DNA of 42,960 bases from a virus. The number at the start of each line of letters is the position of its first letter. Position 1 is the first letter of the stretch. The translations under genes were made by a program, and so were the position numbers. The notes below the pieces were generated by a model. That model was not told the DNA's origin. It ran no database searches and saw only the letters and a list, made by a program, of their open reading frames with translations. The stretch is taken from IMG/VR virus record IMGVR_UViG_3300029449_000005, positions 1 to 42,960 of that record; one strand, given 5' to 3'. Shown piece by piece: positions 6,206-13,938 of this stretch.

Positions 6206-6547
6206 ATGAAAATCTATATCGCCGGAAAAATTACAGGAGAGCCACTTGAGGCATGCAAACAAAAATTTGACGTTGCCGAAAAGCTACTTCAGCAAACAGG
6301 AGCCAATCCTGTAAACCCATTCAAATTGGGAATTCCAAGCCACTTTACTTTCGAGCAAAGCAAACCGCACAACTTTAAGGCATTACGCCATTGCCAGGCA
6401 ATTTATATGCTGTCGTGCTGGAAAAACAGCCCCGGAGCAAAAGAAGAACTGGAAGAAGCCATGCGACTTAAAATGAACATCCTGTTTGAAGAAGCCGGCG
6501 ACCAGTACATCGTTGCCAACCTGGTTAGCGAACAAACACAAAACTAA
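6206..6547 (+). CDS. DUF4406-like (deoxyribosyltransferase-fold) protein
   Basis: 113 residues. The start MKIYIAGKITGEP, a helix with AEKLLQQTGANPVNPF, and later QAIYMLSCWKNSPGAKEELEEAM follow the pattern of DUF4406, a small Rossmann-like family related to nucleoside 2-deoxyribosyltransferases that is common in phages. The Ser/Gly-Ala-Glu stretch near 75-85 corresponds to the conserved glycosidase-like acidic region. Likely ligand is a nucleotide or nucleoside; the actual reaction is unknown. First gene of a tightly packed early block: its stop TAA overlaps the next ATG (TAATG). Confidence 0.75.
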   Translation: MKIYIAGKITGEPLEACKQKFDVAEKLLQQTGANPVNPFKLGIPSHFTFEQSKPHNFKALRHCQAIYMLSCWKNSPGAKEELEEAMRLKMNILFEEAGDQYIVANLVSEQTQN

Positions 6548-6981
6548 TGGATAAAGACATTGAAGAATGGAAAAACAAACCAAAGGCCGCAAACTACTGC
6601 AGCAGCTGCGGAGGTTCTGGAAGTCAGCGCTTGAACATAACCGGAAACCGGATCATCGATTTCAGCACCTGCCAATACTGCAAAGGCACTGGCCAGCCAG
6701 TTAACAACAAATTTAAAGCAGGGCCGCACACCCGCGCCCTGCAACCATGGATTGAAGAATTTGAAAGAATATTTAACTATGAAGAAAACATTCAACAACC
6801 GCAGGAAACCGGAAGCAGAAAGCCTGCACAACTCGACACGCTTCCAGGGGAGCTTTCAAAACCCCGACAAAGAGATACTGCAACGCAAAGGAATAAAAAG
6901 CCCACGACTGGAGGATATGCCATTCAGGGTAAAGGAGGGGAAAACCACCCGGTATTTTGCCACACAGGAGAAGTACGATAA
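6547..6981 (+). CDS. DnaJ-like zinc-motif protein (C-terminus doubtful)
   Basis: 144 residues as an open frame. The N-terminal half has two CxxCxGxG-type zinc knuckles (Cys18/Cys21 in YCSSCGGSGS and Cys42/Cys45 in CQYCKGTGQ), as in the DnaJ central domain, and natural-looking sequence to about residue 78. After that it becomes Gln, Thr, Pro and Lys-rich and looks like an out-of-frame reading of the overlapping gene that starts at 6779. Either the protein really ends with this tail, or a +1 frameshift joins it to the overlapping frame. The start shares bases with the previous stop (TAATG). Confidence 0.6.
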   Translation: MDKDIEEWKNKPKAANYCSSCGGSGSQRLNITGNRIIDFSTCQYCKGTGQPVNNKFKAGPHTRALQPWIEEFERIFNYEENIQQPQETGSRKPAQLDTLPGELSKPRQRDTATQRNKKPTTGGYAIQGKGGENHPVFCHTGEVR

Positions 6982-7006
6982 TTACATGAAACGACTTATT
7001 AGATAA
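6779..7006 (+). CDS. Small basic protein overlapping the zinc-motif gene
   Basis: 75 residues from the ATG at 6779, lying in the +1 frame relative to the zinc-motif gene and overlapping it by about 203 bp. The C-terminal half (PRLEDMPFRVKEGKTTRYFA then TQEKYDNYMKRLIR) looks like a natural folded sequence, more so than the competing frame. The N-terminus is basic and less convincing. Such a long out-of-frame overlap is unusual in this otherwise tidy genome. It could be an independent gene or the second half of a frameshifted product. Confidence 0.5.
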   Translation: MKKTFNNRRKPEAESLHNSTRFQGSFQNPDKEILQRKGIKSPRLEDMPFRVKEGKTTRYFATQEKYDNYMKRLIR

Positions 7007-7024
7007 CATTTAATTATAACAACT

Positions 7025-7243
7025 ATGAGACTCAAATTGCAATACACCCGCGATACCGGTAAAAAAACAACATCATTGGTTATCGACACAACCGATCACT
7101 CGAAAGTTCATGGTTTGATTGTTGCCGAAGAAGATGTGGAAGATTTCATTAATGAATACGGAGACATCCAGATCGCCCATCCCGATTACGTTAGCTGGTT
7201 AGAAGAAAAAGTGGAAGAGTTAACCGAAAAAGTGGAGGGCTAG
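7025..7243 (+). CDS. Hypothetical early protein, 72 aa
   Basis: Not recognised. It begins with a beta-rich segment (MRLKLQYTRDTGKKTTSLVI) and ends with an acidic amphipathic helix (YVSWLEEKVEELTEKVEG) that could be a short coiled coil. The start is preceded by an A/T-rich leader (TAATTATAACAACTATG) like that of several neighbours. The next gene starts 2 nt after its stop, so they are cotranscribed. Confidence 0.65.
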   Translation: MRLKLQYTRDTGKKTTSLVIDTTDHSKVHGLIVAEEDVEDFINEYGDIQIAHPDYVSWLEEKVEELTEKVEG

Positions 7244-7245
7244 TA

Positions 7246-7482
7246 ATGGAAAACTTTTTCGGAAAAATTGGAAACACCTACGTGGCTATTCACTACAACG
7301 AAGACAAAGTGTATTTGTGCCGCGACGATGAAAAATCGACCGATGTGCAAATTTGGAAACGCAAGGAAGACTGCCACCACATCGAAAGTCACAACCACCT
7401 AAAGCCAATCGACAAGGAGCTTTTTGTTGCCAAATTCTCGGCCTGTGTGGCCAAACTTCATTCGCAAACTCCTTACGTATAA
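7246..7482 (+). CDS. Hypothetical early protein, 78 aa
   Basis: Not recognised. Sequence is balanced and natural (MENFFGKIGNTYVAIHYNED, later WKRKEDCHHIESHNHLK with a Cys/His-rich patch that might bind metal). Tightly placed between the 72-residue and the 140-residue genes in the early block. Confidence 0.65.
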   Translation: MENFFGKIGNTYVAIHYNEDKVYLCRDDEKSTDVQIWKRKEDCHHIESHNHLKPIDKELFVAKFSACVAKLHSQTPYV

Positions 7483-7486
7483 CGTT

Positions 7487-7909
7487 ATGGCCGGTAAAGA
7501 TTTCCTATTCGAAAACATTGAAAAAGAATTTCCATTAACCTGGAAAGACTTTAAACAGTTCATGATCGACATCGACTCTGATCCCGACTGCATCGACAGT
7601 TTCGATGTGATCCAGTACCTGATCAGCAAGAAGCTTGACAAAGATGCCTGGCGCGAAGGTTTTGAAAAGCTGGAAGGCGATTTCCAGTTCGAAAAGGCCA
7701 ACCGTGAAGTGCAGCCCAACAAAGGCACTTACAAACGCAAATACTACCTGCACCGGCAAGTAAAAAAAGCCGGATTCTCTTTAAAGCTGGAGCTGAAACA
7801 CAAAACCATAAACGTGCCTTACGATGAAACCCACAAGGCCAAAGAAAACAAATATGTGCAGGAGCTGCAGCAGCAATATAACTACGGAGTTCAAACGGCA
7901 ATTGTATAA
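7487..7909 (+). CDS. Hypothetical early protein, 140 aa
   Basis: The ATG at 7487 was chosen because it follows the previous stop by 4 nt and gives a natural N-terminus (MAGKDFLFENIEKEFPLTWK). The open frame extends 21 codons upstream, but only over the coding region of the preceding gene. The first half is acidic and helical (DFKQFMIDIDSDPDCIDSFD), the second half strongly basic (GTYKRKYYLHRQVKKAGFSL). This polarity could reflect nucleic-acid binding. Interestingly, its last residues, QTAIV, resemble the QTSIV end of the next protein. No family recognised. Confidence 0.65.
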   Translation: MAGKDFLFENIEKEFPLTWKDFKQFMIDIDSDPDCIDSFDVIQYLISKKLDKDAWREGFEKLEGDFQFEKANREVQPNKGTYKRKYYLHRQVKKAGFSLKLELKHKTINVPYDETHKAKENKYVQELQQQYNYGVQTAIV

Positions 7910-7920
7910 ACAGCATTAAC

Positions 7921-8343
7921 ATGGAAAAAGCAACGGTATTAATCAGCTCAGGCTATAAAAAGCGAATTGAAAAAGCACACGAAATTGCATCCTTTAAATT
8001 CAAACCGAATGAAATCGAGGAGATCTCAGCTTTCGGGCTGCGCTTTATTCCGCGTTACTTTTTCCAAACGTGTAAGCCACACACAAAATGTGTGATTATC
8101 GACGATATCAGTTCGTTCAAACTGTTTCATTCGCTGGTTGTCGATTGCGTTTCGCGCACCCGGATCAGAGTAGAAAAGCAGGGGCAAAAACCTTTTTACA
8201 TTTCGCCGGAAGTTATCATTACCTGCGAAAACAAAATTGGCAGCATTATAAAACGAAACCTCGACGACGAGCTTCCGCGTTTATACGTGCCGGTTGATCT
8301 TTCGAAAGACATTCAATTAAATTTTCAAACTTCTATTGTGTAA
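7921..8343 (+). CDS. Hypothetical early protein, 140 aa
   Basis: Not recognised. Mixed alpha/beta composition with a hydrophobic centre (KCVIIDDISSFKLFHSLVVD) and an ending QTSIV. Starts 11 nt after the previous stop and is followed 2 nt later by a 43-residue gene. Presumably a DNA-metabolism accessory by neighbourhood only. Confidence 0.65.
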   Translation: MEKATVLISSGYKKRIEKAHEIASFKFKPNEIEEISAFGLRFIPRYFFQTCKPHTKCVIIDDISSFKLFHSLVVDCVSRTRIRVEKQGQKPFYISPEVIITCENKIGSIIKRNLDDELPRLYVPVDLSKDIQLNFQTSIV

Positions 8344-8345
8344 AT

Positions 8346-8477
8346 ATGGCTGACAAAAAGAAAAAAACAGTAACGGCTTATTTCCCTGTAGGAATCGGCA
8401 GAGTTGAGATTTCTAAAGAAAGAGCCGATCAGATAAAACGACTGCAGAAGATTATTCGTGAACGGAAAGAAAACTAA
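8346..8477 (+). CDS. 43-residue basic protein
   Basis: Short frame that fills the gap between two genes with 2- and 6-nt spacers. Lys-rich start (MADKKKKTVTAYFPVGIGRV) and a basic amphipathic helix (ADQIKRLQKIIRERKEN). The fit between neighbours and codon quality support it. No family recognised; a small nucleic-acid-binding protein is possible. Confidence 0.6.
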   Translation: MADKKKKTVTAYFPVGIGRVEISKERADQIKRLQKIIRERKEN

Positions 8478-8483
8478 ACCACC

Positions 8484-8954
8484 ATGCAAAAACAATTCAT
8501 CCGCGCCTTTGGGCAAATACAGGAGATCTTCCAACAGCTGAACAATGCCGGGCATGTTAGCCCCGAGCAGGCCGAGCTGTTCGACCAAAGCCAGAAAGTG
8601 GTGGTGAATTACCACAGCTGGGTAAAACAACAGCTCGAAGGGAATGTTAAAGTTGAATTGCCCTGGACCGAACCCGAATTTGAAGAAGCCTGGCGATTGT
8701 GGCGCGACTTCAAAAAGCAGCAATTCAACTTCACCTACAAGCCGATCGGCGAGCAGGGTGCACTGAAAGATCTGGCAGATCTCAGCAATGGGAACGTGCA
8801 AACTGCCATTGCTATAATTCACCAAAGCATAAAAAAAGGGTGGCGCGGATTGTTTACTCTGCGGGAAGATAAAGCCCTTAAAAAACAAATTTCCGACACC
8901 CGAAACACCGACTACAAACAACAATTATTAAACCGAATGGGGGTACAAAAATGA
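8484..8954 (+). CDS. Helicase-loader / replisome-organiser-like protein
   Basis: 156 residues. The C-terminal part (EEAWRLWRDFKKQQFNFTYK, then ALKDLADLSNGNVQTAIAII and SIKKGWRGLF) has the helical pattern seen at the end of phage replisome organisers and DnaT-like proteins (paired Trp, then a helix ending in KGWRGL). The N-terminal half is helical and Gln-rich. It overlaps the next gene by 4 bases (ATGA) and is part of a three-gene replication set ending with the primase-helicase. The exact role, loading or origin binding, is inference. Confidence 0.55.
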   Translation: MQKQFIRAFGQIQEIFQQLNNAGHVSPEQAELFDQSQKVVVNYHSWVKQQLEGNVKVELPWTEPEFEEAWRLWRDFKKQQFNFTYKPIGEQGALKDLADLSNGNVQTAIAIIHQSIKKGWRGLFTLREDKALKKQISDTRNTDYKQQLLNRMGVQK

Positions 8955-9517
8955 GCAATATCGAAAAAGCCAAACCACAAGGACTGGCCACAGCTGATCA
9001 GTTCCTGCAAAACTATTCGCCTGGCAAATGCCTCAGGTTGTTTAGCAAAACCACAACACCGGCAGCAGCACTTAAAAGCAATGCGCCAACACTGGCCAGC
9101 ATCCGAAAAAATTATTCCGAAGATTTCCTGATCGCCTACATAGCCGTGTGGATTGTAAACCTGAACGATTTTGTAAATGCCAACCGCAAAATGAGCCCCG
9201 AGCAAATGGAAGAAACGGCGTTTATGATTTACCAGGAATACTACTACATGAATCTGGCCGACATTAACCTGGTGTTCCGGAAAATTAAAAAAGGAGAATT
9301 CGGGCAGTTGTTTGCCGAGCTCGATGGCGTGAAGATCCTAGGTTGGTTTGAAAAATACAACCAGGAAAGAATGGCCACAGCTGCCGACAATGAAATTAAC
9401 GGTGCTGCCCGATACGCCGACAATTTTAAACGAACCAGCGACAACACCGACGATAAGAATAAGAACAAACAAGCCATTGGATTACTGATCCAGGAGAACT
9501 ACCAAAAGAAAGTATGA
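8951..9517 (+). CDS. Replication-associated protein (DUF6633-like)
   Basis: 188 residues. The central part (EETAFMIYQEYYYMNLADIN, then LVFRKIKKGEFGQLFAELDG and GWFEKYNQERM) resembles a small helical protein found beside primases in Bacteroidetes mobile elements, which I recall as DUF6633. The label is from memory. The helical core with KKGEFG is typical of that group. It overlaps its neighbours on both sides by 4 bases, so the three replication genes are translationally coupled. Confidence 0.55.
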   Translation: MSNIEKAKPQGLATADQFLQNYSPGKCLRLFSKTTTPAAALKSNAPTLASIRKNYSEDFLIAYIAVWIVNLNDFVNANRKMSPEQMEETAFMIYQEYYYMNLADINLVFRKIKKGEFGQLFAELDGVKILGWFEKYNQERMATAADNEINGAARYADNFKRTSDNTDDKNKNKQAIGLLIQENYQKKV

Positions 9518-11511
9518 GCACCGACACTTTAGAATACAAACCACTTACAAAACCTGCCGAGTCAACCGAGGAAACAAACGTGTATATTCCTGCTGCAGTA
9601 AAAAAACTCAGGAAGATTGAAACGCTGTACATTACCGATATGCCGTTTACTGCCGAAAGTGCCGTAAAGGCAAAGCTTCCGGTAATTGGTTATAAAGGAA
9701 TTGGCGATCAGTACAGCGACACCTTACACCAGCTGGAACCCGAATTAACGCAGTTACTCCAGCAAAAGAAAATACACACTGTGGTTTTGCTGTTTAACTC
9801 CGATGTTGTTGATCCGCGTTTTATTCCCGGAGAAGAAAAGGATCTGGCCAAACCGTTGTTCAATCTGTTTTATGCCGTTAAAACCTTCAAGGATCTTCTC
9901 TTCCAGTTCGACCAGGAGCTTACGCTTATTTACTCCAATATAAAACACCAGTATTTATTTGAGGGCTGCAAAACTGTTGACGAGCTGGTAGAAAAGCACG
10001 GCGACAAAGCAATTAAATCATTGTCGAATTACCGGGCCAATTCGAACCACTTTCTGAGCACGGTAAACCTTAGCGAAAACAGCACCAATAAACTGTATGT
10101 TTACCTCAAACTGAAAAACGTTCAGGACTTTTATAATTACCATTCCGATCGGTTGAAGTATTTCGAATTCACCTACAAATCGGTAAGCTACCATCACGAT
10201 GGCGATAAAATTGAAAAGCTGTCGTATGCCGATGTAAAGTTGTATCTCCGTTCGGGGCCTAATTACTACAAAAGAATACTGGTACTTAACCCACACGAAG
10301 AGTATGAGGAGGTTTTGGAGCCGTGGAAAATTGGCGAAATAGCACGCGATTATGGAAAAACATTTATTAGTGAAATAAAAAAGTACGATGGTTTTACCAA
10401 TCAGCCCAACAATACCGGCGAGTATCAGCGCACATTTACGCTTAACCATAACGGCATTACCAGCGAGCTTTACAATTTGTATAATCCTGTTGACTGGGAT
10501 CCGAAACAAGGCGAGTGGCCAACCATAGAAATGTTTCTGCGTCATATTTTTTCGTCGGATAATATTTACGGCGAAAACCTGTACGAGTGGGGATTGGATT
10601 ACATGCAGCTTTCGTACATAAAACCGCGCCAGCGTCTGCCCATTGTGGCATTGGTGAGCGAAAAGCGAAACACCGGTAAAACCACATTTCTCGATCTTCA
10701 TAAACTCATATACGGCTCGAACATTACCATTCTCGACATATCGCGTTTTCAGCCAAAGTTTACCAGTCATTTTGCCGGAAAATTATTTGTAACGCTCGAC
10801 GAGGGACACATTCCGGTAAACGATAAGGTGATGAAAGAAATGATTAAAAGCATGGCCACCGGTCGCGAGGTGTGGATGGAAGGGAAGGGCACAAATGCCA
10901 AACCGGTGGCCAACTTTGCACACCTTATTTTTGTAAGTAACGACGAACGCAACTTTATGCAGATAGATGCCGGAGAAAACCGCTTTGCCGTGTTAAAAGT
11001 TCCGAGCTTCCGCGAGCAGGGTAAAAAGGATATTCCCGATATACTGGACCGGATGAAAAAGGAGATCCCCGCCTTTCTGCATTTCCTGATTAACCGCAAA
11101 CTGCGCTACCCGAAAAACGAAACCCGCTTTTGGTTCCCGGATAAGAGTTACCTCACCGATGCGTTCCAGGCAGTGGTTGATAAAACAAAATCTACTTTAG
11201 AAAAAGAGCTAGAAGATTGGTTAAACGATTGTTTTCTTCAGTTTGAGGTGGCCGAGTTGAATTATACACTGTCAGAAATTACAGACGAGCTTTCGAGTGC
11301 GGCATCTATGCGTTTCCCGAAAGATAAAATACGCGAAACACTGGCTGAGGTTTATAATATATACCCAAAACTTCCGAAGTGGTACCAGTTTTACTCTCGA
11401 GACAAAAATGGCGAAACTGTAATTGAAAAACACAAGGGACGTTGTTGCACCTTTTTTAAAGAAGATTGGCTGTTGCAAGATCCTGAACTATCAGAAAGTG
11501 AGGAAAATTGA
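9514..11511 (+). CDS. Primase-helicase, SF3 (D5-like) family
   Basis: 665 residues. The C-terminal ATPase has superfamily-3 helicase motifs: Walker A SEKRNTGKTT (about 382-391), Walker B LFVTLDEGH (about 424-432) and motif C HLIFVSNDERNF (about 470-480). The N-terminal region (about 50-110) contains a strand-acid pattern, VVLLFNSDVVDPRF, like a Toprim or primase-related fold. The middle (FIRHIFSSDN-like and GLDYMQL) matches D5-type primase-helicase linkers. It should be the replicative helicase of the phage. It is directly followed by the iteron-like array at 11529-11747, the likely origin, so the enzyme may be loaded there by the two upstream accessory proteins. Confidence 0.88.
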   Translation: MSTDTLEYKPLTKPAESTEETNVYIPAAVKKLRKIETLYITDMPFTAESAVKAKLPVIGYKGIGDQYSDTLHQLEPELTQLLQQKKIHTVVLLFNSDVVDPRFIPGEEKDLAKPLFNLFYAVKTFKDLLFQFDQELTLIYSNIKHQYLFEGCKTVDELVEKHGDKAIKSLSNYRANSNHFLSTVNLSENSTNKLYVYLKLKNVQDFYNYHSDRLKYFEFTYKSVSYHHDGDKIEKLSYADVKLYLRSGPNYYKRILVLNPHEEYEEVLEPWKIGEIARDYGKTFISEIKKYDGFTNQPNNTGEYQRTFTLNHNGITSELYNLYNPVDWDPKQGEWPTIEMFLRHIFSSDNIYGENLYEWGLDYMQLSYIKPRQRLPIVALVSEKRNTGKTTFLDLHKLIYGSNITILDISRFQPKFTSHFAGKLFVTLDEGHIPVNDKVMKEMIKSMATGREVWMEGKGTNAKPVANFAHLIFVSNDERNFMQIDAGENRFAVLKVPSFREQGKKDIPDILDRMKKEIPAFLHFLINRKLRYPKNETRFWFPDKSYLTDAFQAVVDKTKSTLEKELEDWLNDCFLQFEVAELNYTLSEITDELSSAASMRFPKDKIRETLAEVYNIYPKLPKWYQFYSRDKNGETVIEKHKGRCCTFFKEDWLLQDPELSESEEN

Positions 11512-11528
11512 CAAATTTTAAAAAGTGC

Positions 11529-11747
11529 GTTCCAAAAGTTCCAAAAGTTCCAATATGCATAAATTATTGATTATTAAATTTTTAACAACAAAAAACAATG
11601 GAACACAAACCAACATTAAAAGTTCCAAAAGTTCCAAGTGGAACGAATGGAACGCAATGGAACAAAATCAGTTTTTAAAAGTTCCAGACGTAAAAAATTG
11701 ATAAACAGGCTAATTACACAAAAAAACAGCCTTGGAACTTTTGGAAC
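11529..11747. repeat. Iteron-like GTTCCA array, candidate origin
   Basis: GTTCCA occurs six times on the + strand (11529, 11538, 11547, 11622, 11631, 11681) and its complement TGGAAC six times (11599, 11639, 11648, 11658, 11733, 11742). Within clusters units are 8-10 bp apart, and the first three form exact 9-bp tandem repeats GTTCCAAAA, GTTCCAAAA, GTTCCAATA. AT-rich segments (11556-11598, 11664-11730) separate the clusters. It lies in the gap after the primase-helicase gene. A 26-residue frame (11598-11678, KVPKVPSGTNGTQ) runs through part of it and could also generate the pattern. Confidence 0.6.
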
Positions 11748-11788
11748 GCAAAATTTAGATAACACCGAAATATTAAAAATTGATAATT

Positions 11789-12085
11789 ATGAAAGCAACA
11801 AAGATTTATTACAAGAAACTAAGCAGCCTGGGCAATTACGAAAACGAAGAAATTGGTATCGAAATTCAGGTGGAAGAGAGCGAAAAGGCCAGCGATGTAC
11901 TAAAAAAAGCAAAACAGTTTGTGGAGGGTTTCTCCGGCAAGGATGAAAAAGAAGAAGAGTACAACCGCGCGCTTCGGGTTTTAAAACAAAAAGACAACTA
12001 CCCATACAAAACCGTTATGGATGCACAGGAGATTGTTGAAGAATACGAGAAGGAGGACAAAGGCCCCGAAGATCTTCCATTTTAA
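11789..12085 (+). CDS. Hypothetical early protein, 98 aa, acidic
   Basis: ATG 11789 was chosen over an upstream in-frame TTG because the N-terminus MKATKIYYKKLSSLGNYENE looks complete. An acidic beta segment, EEIGIEIQVEESEKASDVLK, is followed by a helix and an acidic C-terminus ending EDLPF. Short acidic tails ending in Phe are typical of ssDNA-binding and replisome adaptor proteins, so a role at the fork is possible. The family resemblance is only an impression. Confidence 0.65.
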   Translation: MKATKIYYKKLSSLGNYENEEIGIEIQVEESEKASDVLKKAKQFVEGFSGKDEKEEEYNRALRVLKQKDNYPYKTVMDAQEIVEEYEKEDKGPEDLPF

Positions 12086-12118
12086 AAAGGTGTTTAAAAT
12101 TTCGAAAAATTGATAGTT

Positions 12119-12514
12119 ATGAGAAAACAGATCAAACAACTTGAAGAATTTCATCGATCATTTAAGCTCCCGGTTAGAAAACAACCGACAATAATTCCTG
12201 AAAATGAATTTGTGCTTCGACATAAGTTGCTAAAAGAAGAGGTACAGGAGCTGAAAGATGCATATTTAGCCGGAGATTTGGTAGAGGTTGCTGATGCGAT
12301 AATCGATAGTGCTTATGTTTTGATTGGTACCGCAGTGCAAATGGGTTTTGGAGAGCTTCTGGAATCTTGCTTTGATGAAGTGCACAGAAGCAACATGAGT
12401 AAACTGGATGAACATGGTTGCGTCATTTTACGTGAAGATGGCAAAGTAATGAAGAGTGATTTATTTCAACCACCTCAGTTAAGCGAGATCCTGCACCCGA
12501 AAAAAACGCGGTAG
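12119..12514 (+). CDS. MazG-like NTP pyrophosphohydrolase
   Basis: 131 residues from the ATG at 12119. The all-alpha NTP-pyrophosphatase signature is visible: EEVQEL with ExxE at 41-44, and LVEVADAIID with ExxD at 56-59, the two acidic helices that bind Mg and triphosphate. Size and the conserved continuation (GTAVQMGFGELLESCFDEVH then RSNMSKLD) fit the phage PRA-PH/MazG-like group. Such enzymes hydrolyse NTPs or dNTPs, and in phages may adjust nucleotide pools or counter alarmone and starvation responses. It sits next to the adenine methylase. Confidence 0.82.
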   Translation: MRKQIKQLEEFHRSFKLPVRKQPTIIPENEFVLRHKLLKEEVQELKDAYLAGDLVEVADAIIDSAYVLIGTAVQMGFGELLESCFDEVHRSNMSKLDEHGCVILREDGKVMKSDLFQPPQLSEILHPKKTR

Positions 12515-12538
12515 GATCCTGCCCAAAATAAATTACGG

Positions 12539-12550
12539 TTCGGTACCGAA
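12539..12550. promoter_or_regulatory. 12-bp perfect palindrome before methylase
   Basis: TTCGGTACCGAA, 48 bp upstream of the methylase start. It may be a regulator site or chance. It contains GGTACC, a known restriction-site sequence. Confidence 0.25.
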
Positions 12551-12597
12551 AAAACTTTAGATAGACGATCGGAAATTTTTAAAGATACTTCCCGGAA

Positions 12598-13314
12598 ATG
12601 AATAAACCTTTTGAGTCATACAATGGAGGAAAAGAAAGCGACGGCACTTTTCAGAAAATAATCAACGTAGTTCCGCCACACGACATTTACGGAGAATTGT
12701 TTTTGGGAAATGGAGCTGTTCTCCGGAAAAAGAAACTGGCCCAGTACTCCATCTGCATCGATGCCGATGCTGCAGTGATTGAAGCCTGGCAAATGAAAAA
12801 TGAAATACCTGGTGCCCACTTCATAAATACCGATGCGATATCGTGGCTCGAACATTTTCGGGTACCAGCTGCAATTTTAAAAAGCCTGGGAATACGGATC
12901 TTCATTTACCTCGATCCTCCATACCCAAAGTTTTGCCGGAAGAACCCAAAAAACCTGTACAAAAAAGAATTGCAGGAACGAGAGGACCACACCAAACTTT
13001 TAAACGTGATCAGCAGCTACCCGGTACCGGTGGCAATAAGCAGTTACCCTAATGATTTGTACGATGAAATTTTAGCCGGTTGGAATTCGATCACCTTTCA
13101 GAACCAAACACGCCAGGGAACAGCTATTGAAAAACTGTGGTTTAATTACGAAAAACCCGAAGAATTGCACGACTATCAATTTTTGGGCAACGATTACAGA
13201 GAGAGAGAGCGGATTAAAGGCATAATTAACCGGAATACAGCCAAGTTTTTACGGATGGATCCTGCCGAAAAAAATGCGTTACTCGAGAACTTCCGGAAGG
13301 AAGGAATTATATAA
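12598..13314 (+). CDS. DNA adenine-N6 methyltransferase (D12/Dam-like)
   Basis: 238 residues. The SAM-binding motif appears as YGELFLGNGAVL (about 31-42, the F-x-G-x-G type) and the catalytic motif as LDPPYP (105-110). The N-terminal SYNGGK is the usual start of D12-class enzymes. It lacks a nearby restriction endonuclease, so it is a solitary methylase that could protect phage DNA from host restriction or mark it for regulation. Recognition sequence cannot be predicted. Length is slightly below typical Dam, with the target-recognition insertion small. Confidence 0.85.
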   Translation: MNKPFESYNGGKESDGTFQKIINVVPPHDIYGELFLGNGAVLRKKKLAQYSICIDADAAVIEAWQMKNEIPGAHFINTDAISWLEHFRVPAAILKSLGIRIFIYLDPPYPKFCRKNPKNLYKKELQEREDHTKLLNVISSYPVPVAISSYPNDLYDEILAGWNSITFQNQTRQGTAIEKLWFNYEKPEELHDYQFLGNDYRERERIKGIINRNTAKFLRMDPAEKNALLENFRKEGII

Positions 13315-13320
13315 CAACCA

Positions 13321-13380
13321 GGAGCCGTGGAGATAAGTTTTAATTAATCGTTTTTATTTGAGATCTCTGCCGGCTCCTTT
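13321..13380 (+). terminator. Long-loop terminator-like hairpin
   Basis: GGAGCCG / CGGCTCC (13321-13327 / 13371-13377), extended by GAGAT / ATCTC, with an AT-rich loop of about 28 nt. It starts 6 nt after the methylase stop and is followed by TTT. It probably ends or attenuates the early transcript before the cassette-like genes. Confidence 0.55.
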
Positions 13381-13382
13381 AA

Positions 13383-13398
13383 AATGAACGCTAACGGT
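13383..13398. repeat. 16-bp direct repeat, left copy
   Basis: AATGAACGCTAACGGT, identical to 13876-13891. The pair flanks the 137-residue gene. The inner 9-mer AACGCTAAC also occurs inverted at 13726-13734 and 14414-14422. Confidence 0.75.
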
Positions 13399-13473
13399 TG
13401 ATGTTTGTGTTGGCTGTTGCTACAATAACCGATAAATTATAAGCGAATAAATAACTTAACAAAACAAAGTGTG

Positions 13474-13887
13474 ATGTACTTAAAAATTACAAAACAAGTT
13501 GAGGAATTAGAAAAATACGCATCTGAAAATGCGGAACATATAGGCGCAATGAAAGCGTTTATGAAATTGAATTTTGGAGGCGAACACACAGACAGGCTTC
13601 CTAAATTACTTGATGGCAGCGAAAAAACACCGCTTGAAATGTTGCATAAAATTGGATTGCATTTAGCAAAAATGTGTGGAGGCATGGCGCAACCTACGTG
13701 CGAAAACAGCTTACATAAACATATTGTTAGCGTTTCGTTGCCAACAAAGGACGAAGCAGTTAACAAAGGCTACCAAATAGCATCGGACGGTGGATACAAT
13801 TACAGGCGTGTGTTAAAAGATGGGAAGGATGACATTTACTTTTCCGGGTGGATGGATTGCTTTGATTGGGTTAGCAATGAACGCTAA
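13474..13887 (+). CDS. Hypothetical cassette-borne protein, 137 aa
   Basis: Not recognised. ATG 13474 was preferred over the in-frame GTG at 13471. Two parts: a helical N-terminal half (about 1-70) and a C-terminal half with SLPTKDEAVNKGYQIASDGG, then YFSGWMDCFDWVSNER. The stop codon lies inside the right copy of the 16-bp direct repeat, and the left copy is 76 bp upstream of the start, so the gene looks like a discrete inserted unit. It contains MCGGMAQPTCENS with two Cys. Base composition is similar to its neighbours. Confidence 0.6.
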   Translation: MYLKITKQVEELEKYASENAEHIGAMKAFMKLNFGGEHTDRLPKLLDGSEKTPLEMLHKIGLHLAKMCGGMAQPTCENSLHKHIVSVSLPTKDEAVNKGYQIASDGGYNYRRVLKDGKDDIYFSGWMDCFDWVSNER

Positions 13888-13891
13888 CGGT
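13876..13891. repeat. 16-bp direct repeat, right copy
   Basis: Second copy of AATGAACGCTAACGGT; it includes the stop codon of the 137-residue gene. Confidence 0.75.
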
Positions 13892-13938
13892 GGTAATATG
13901 TTATCGGTTTTGAGGTACGAAAAACTGGAATATATTAC

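Noticed and set aside
8325-8924. 199-codon minus-strand open frame
   Set aside because: Mirror of the loader-like gene and its neighbour; hydrophobic, Phe-rich translation typical of an antisense frame.
10018-10770. 250-codon minus-strand open frame inside the primase-helicase gene
   Set aside because: It lies fully antisense to a protein with complete helicase motifs, and its translation has skewed composition (runs of Ile, Val, Phe) with no domain pattern.
11638-11946. 102-codon frame across the GTTCCA array
   Set aside because: Basic, repetitive translation produced by the repeats, and in conflict with the natural gene at 11789.
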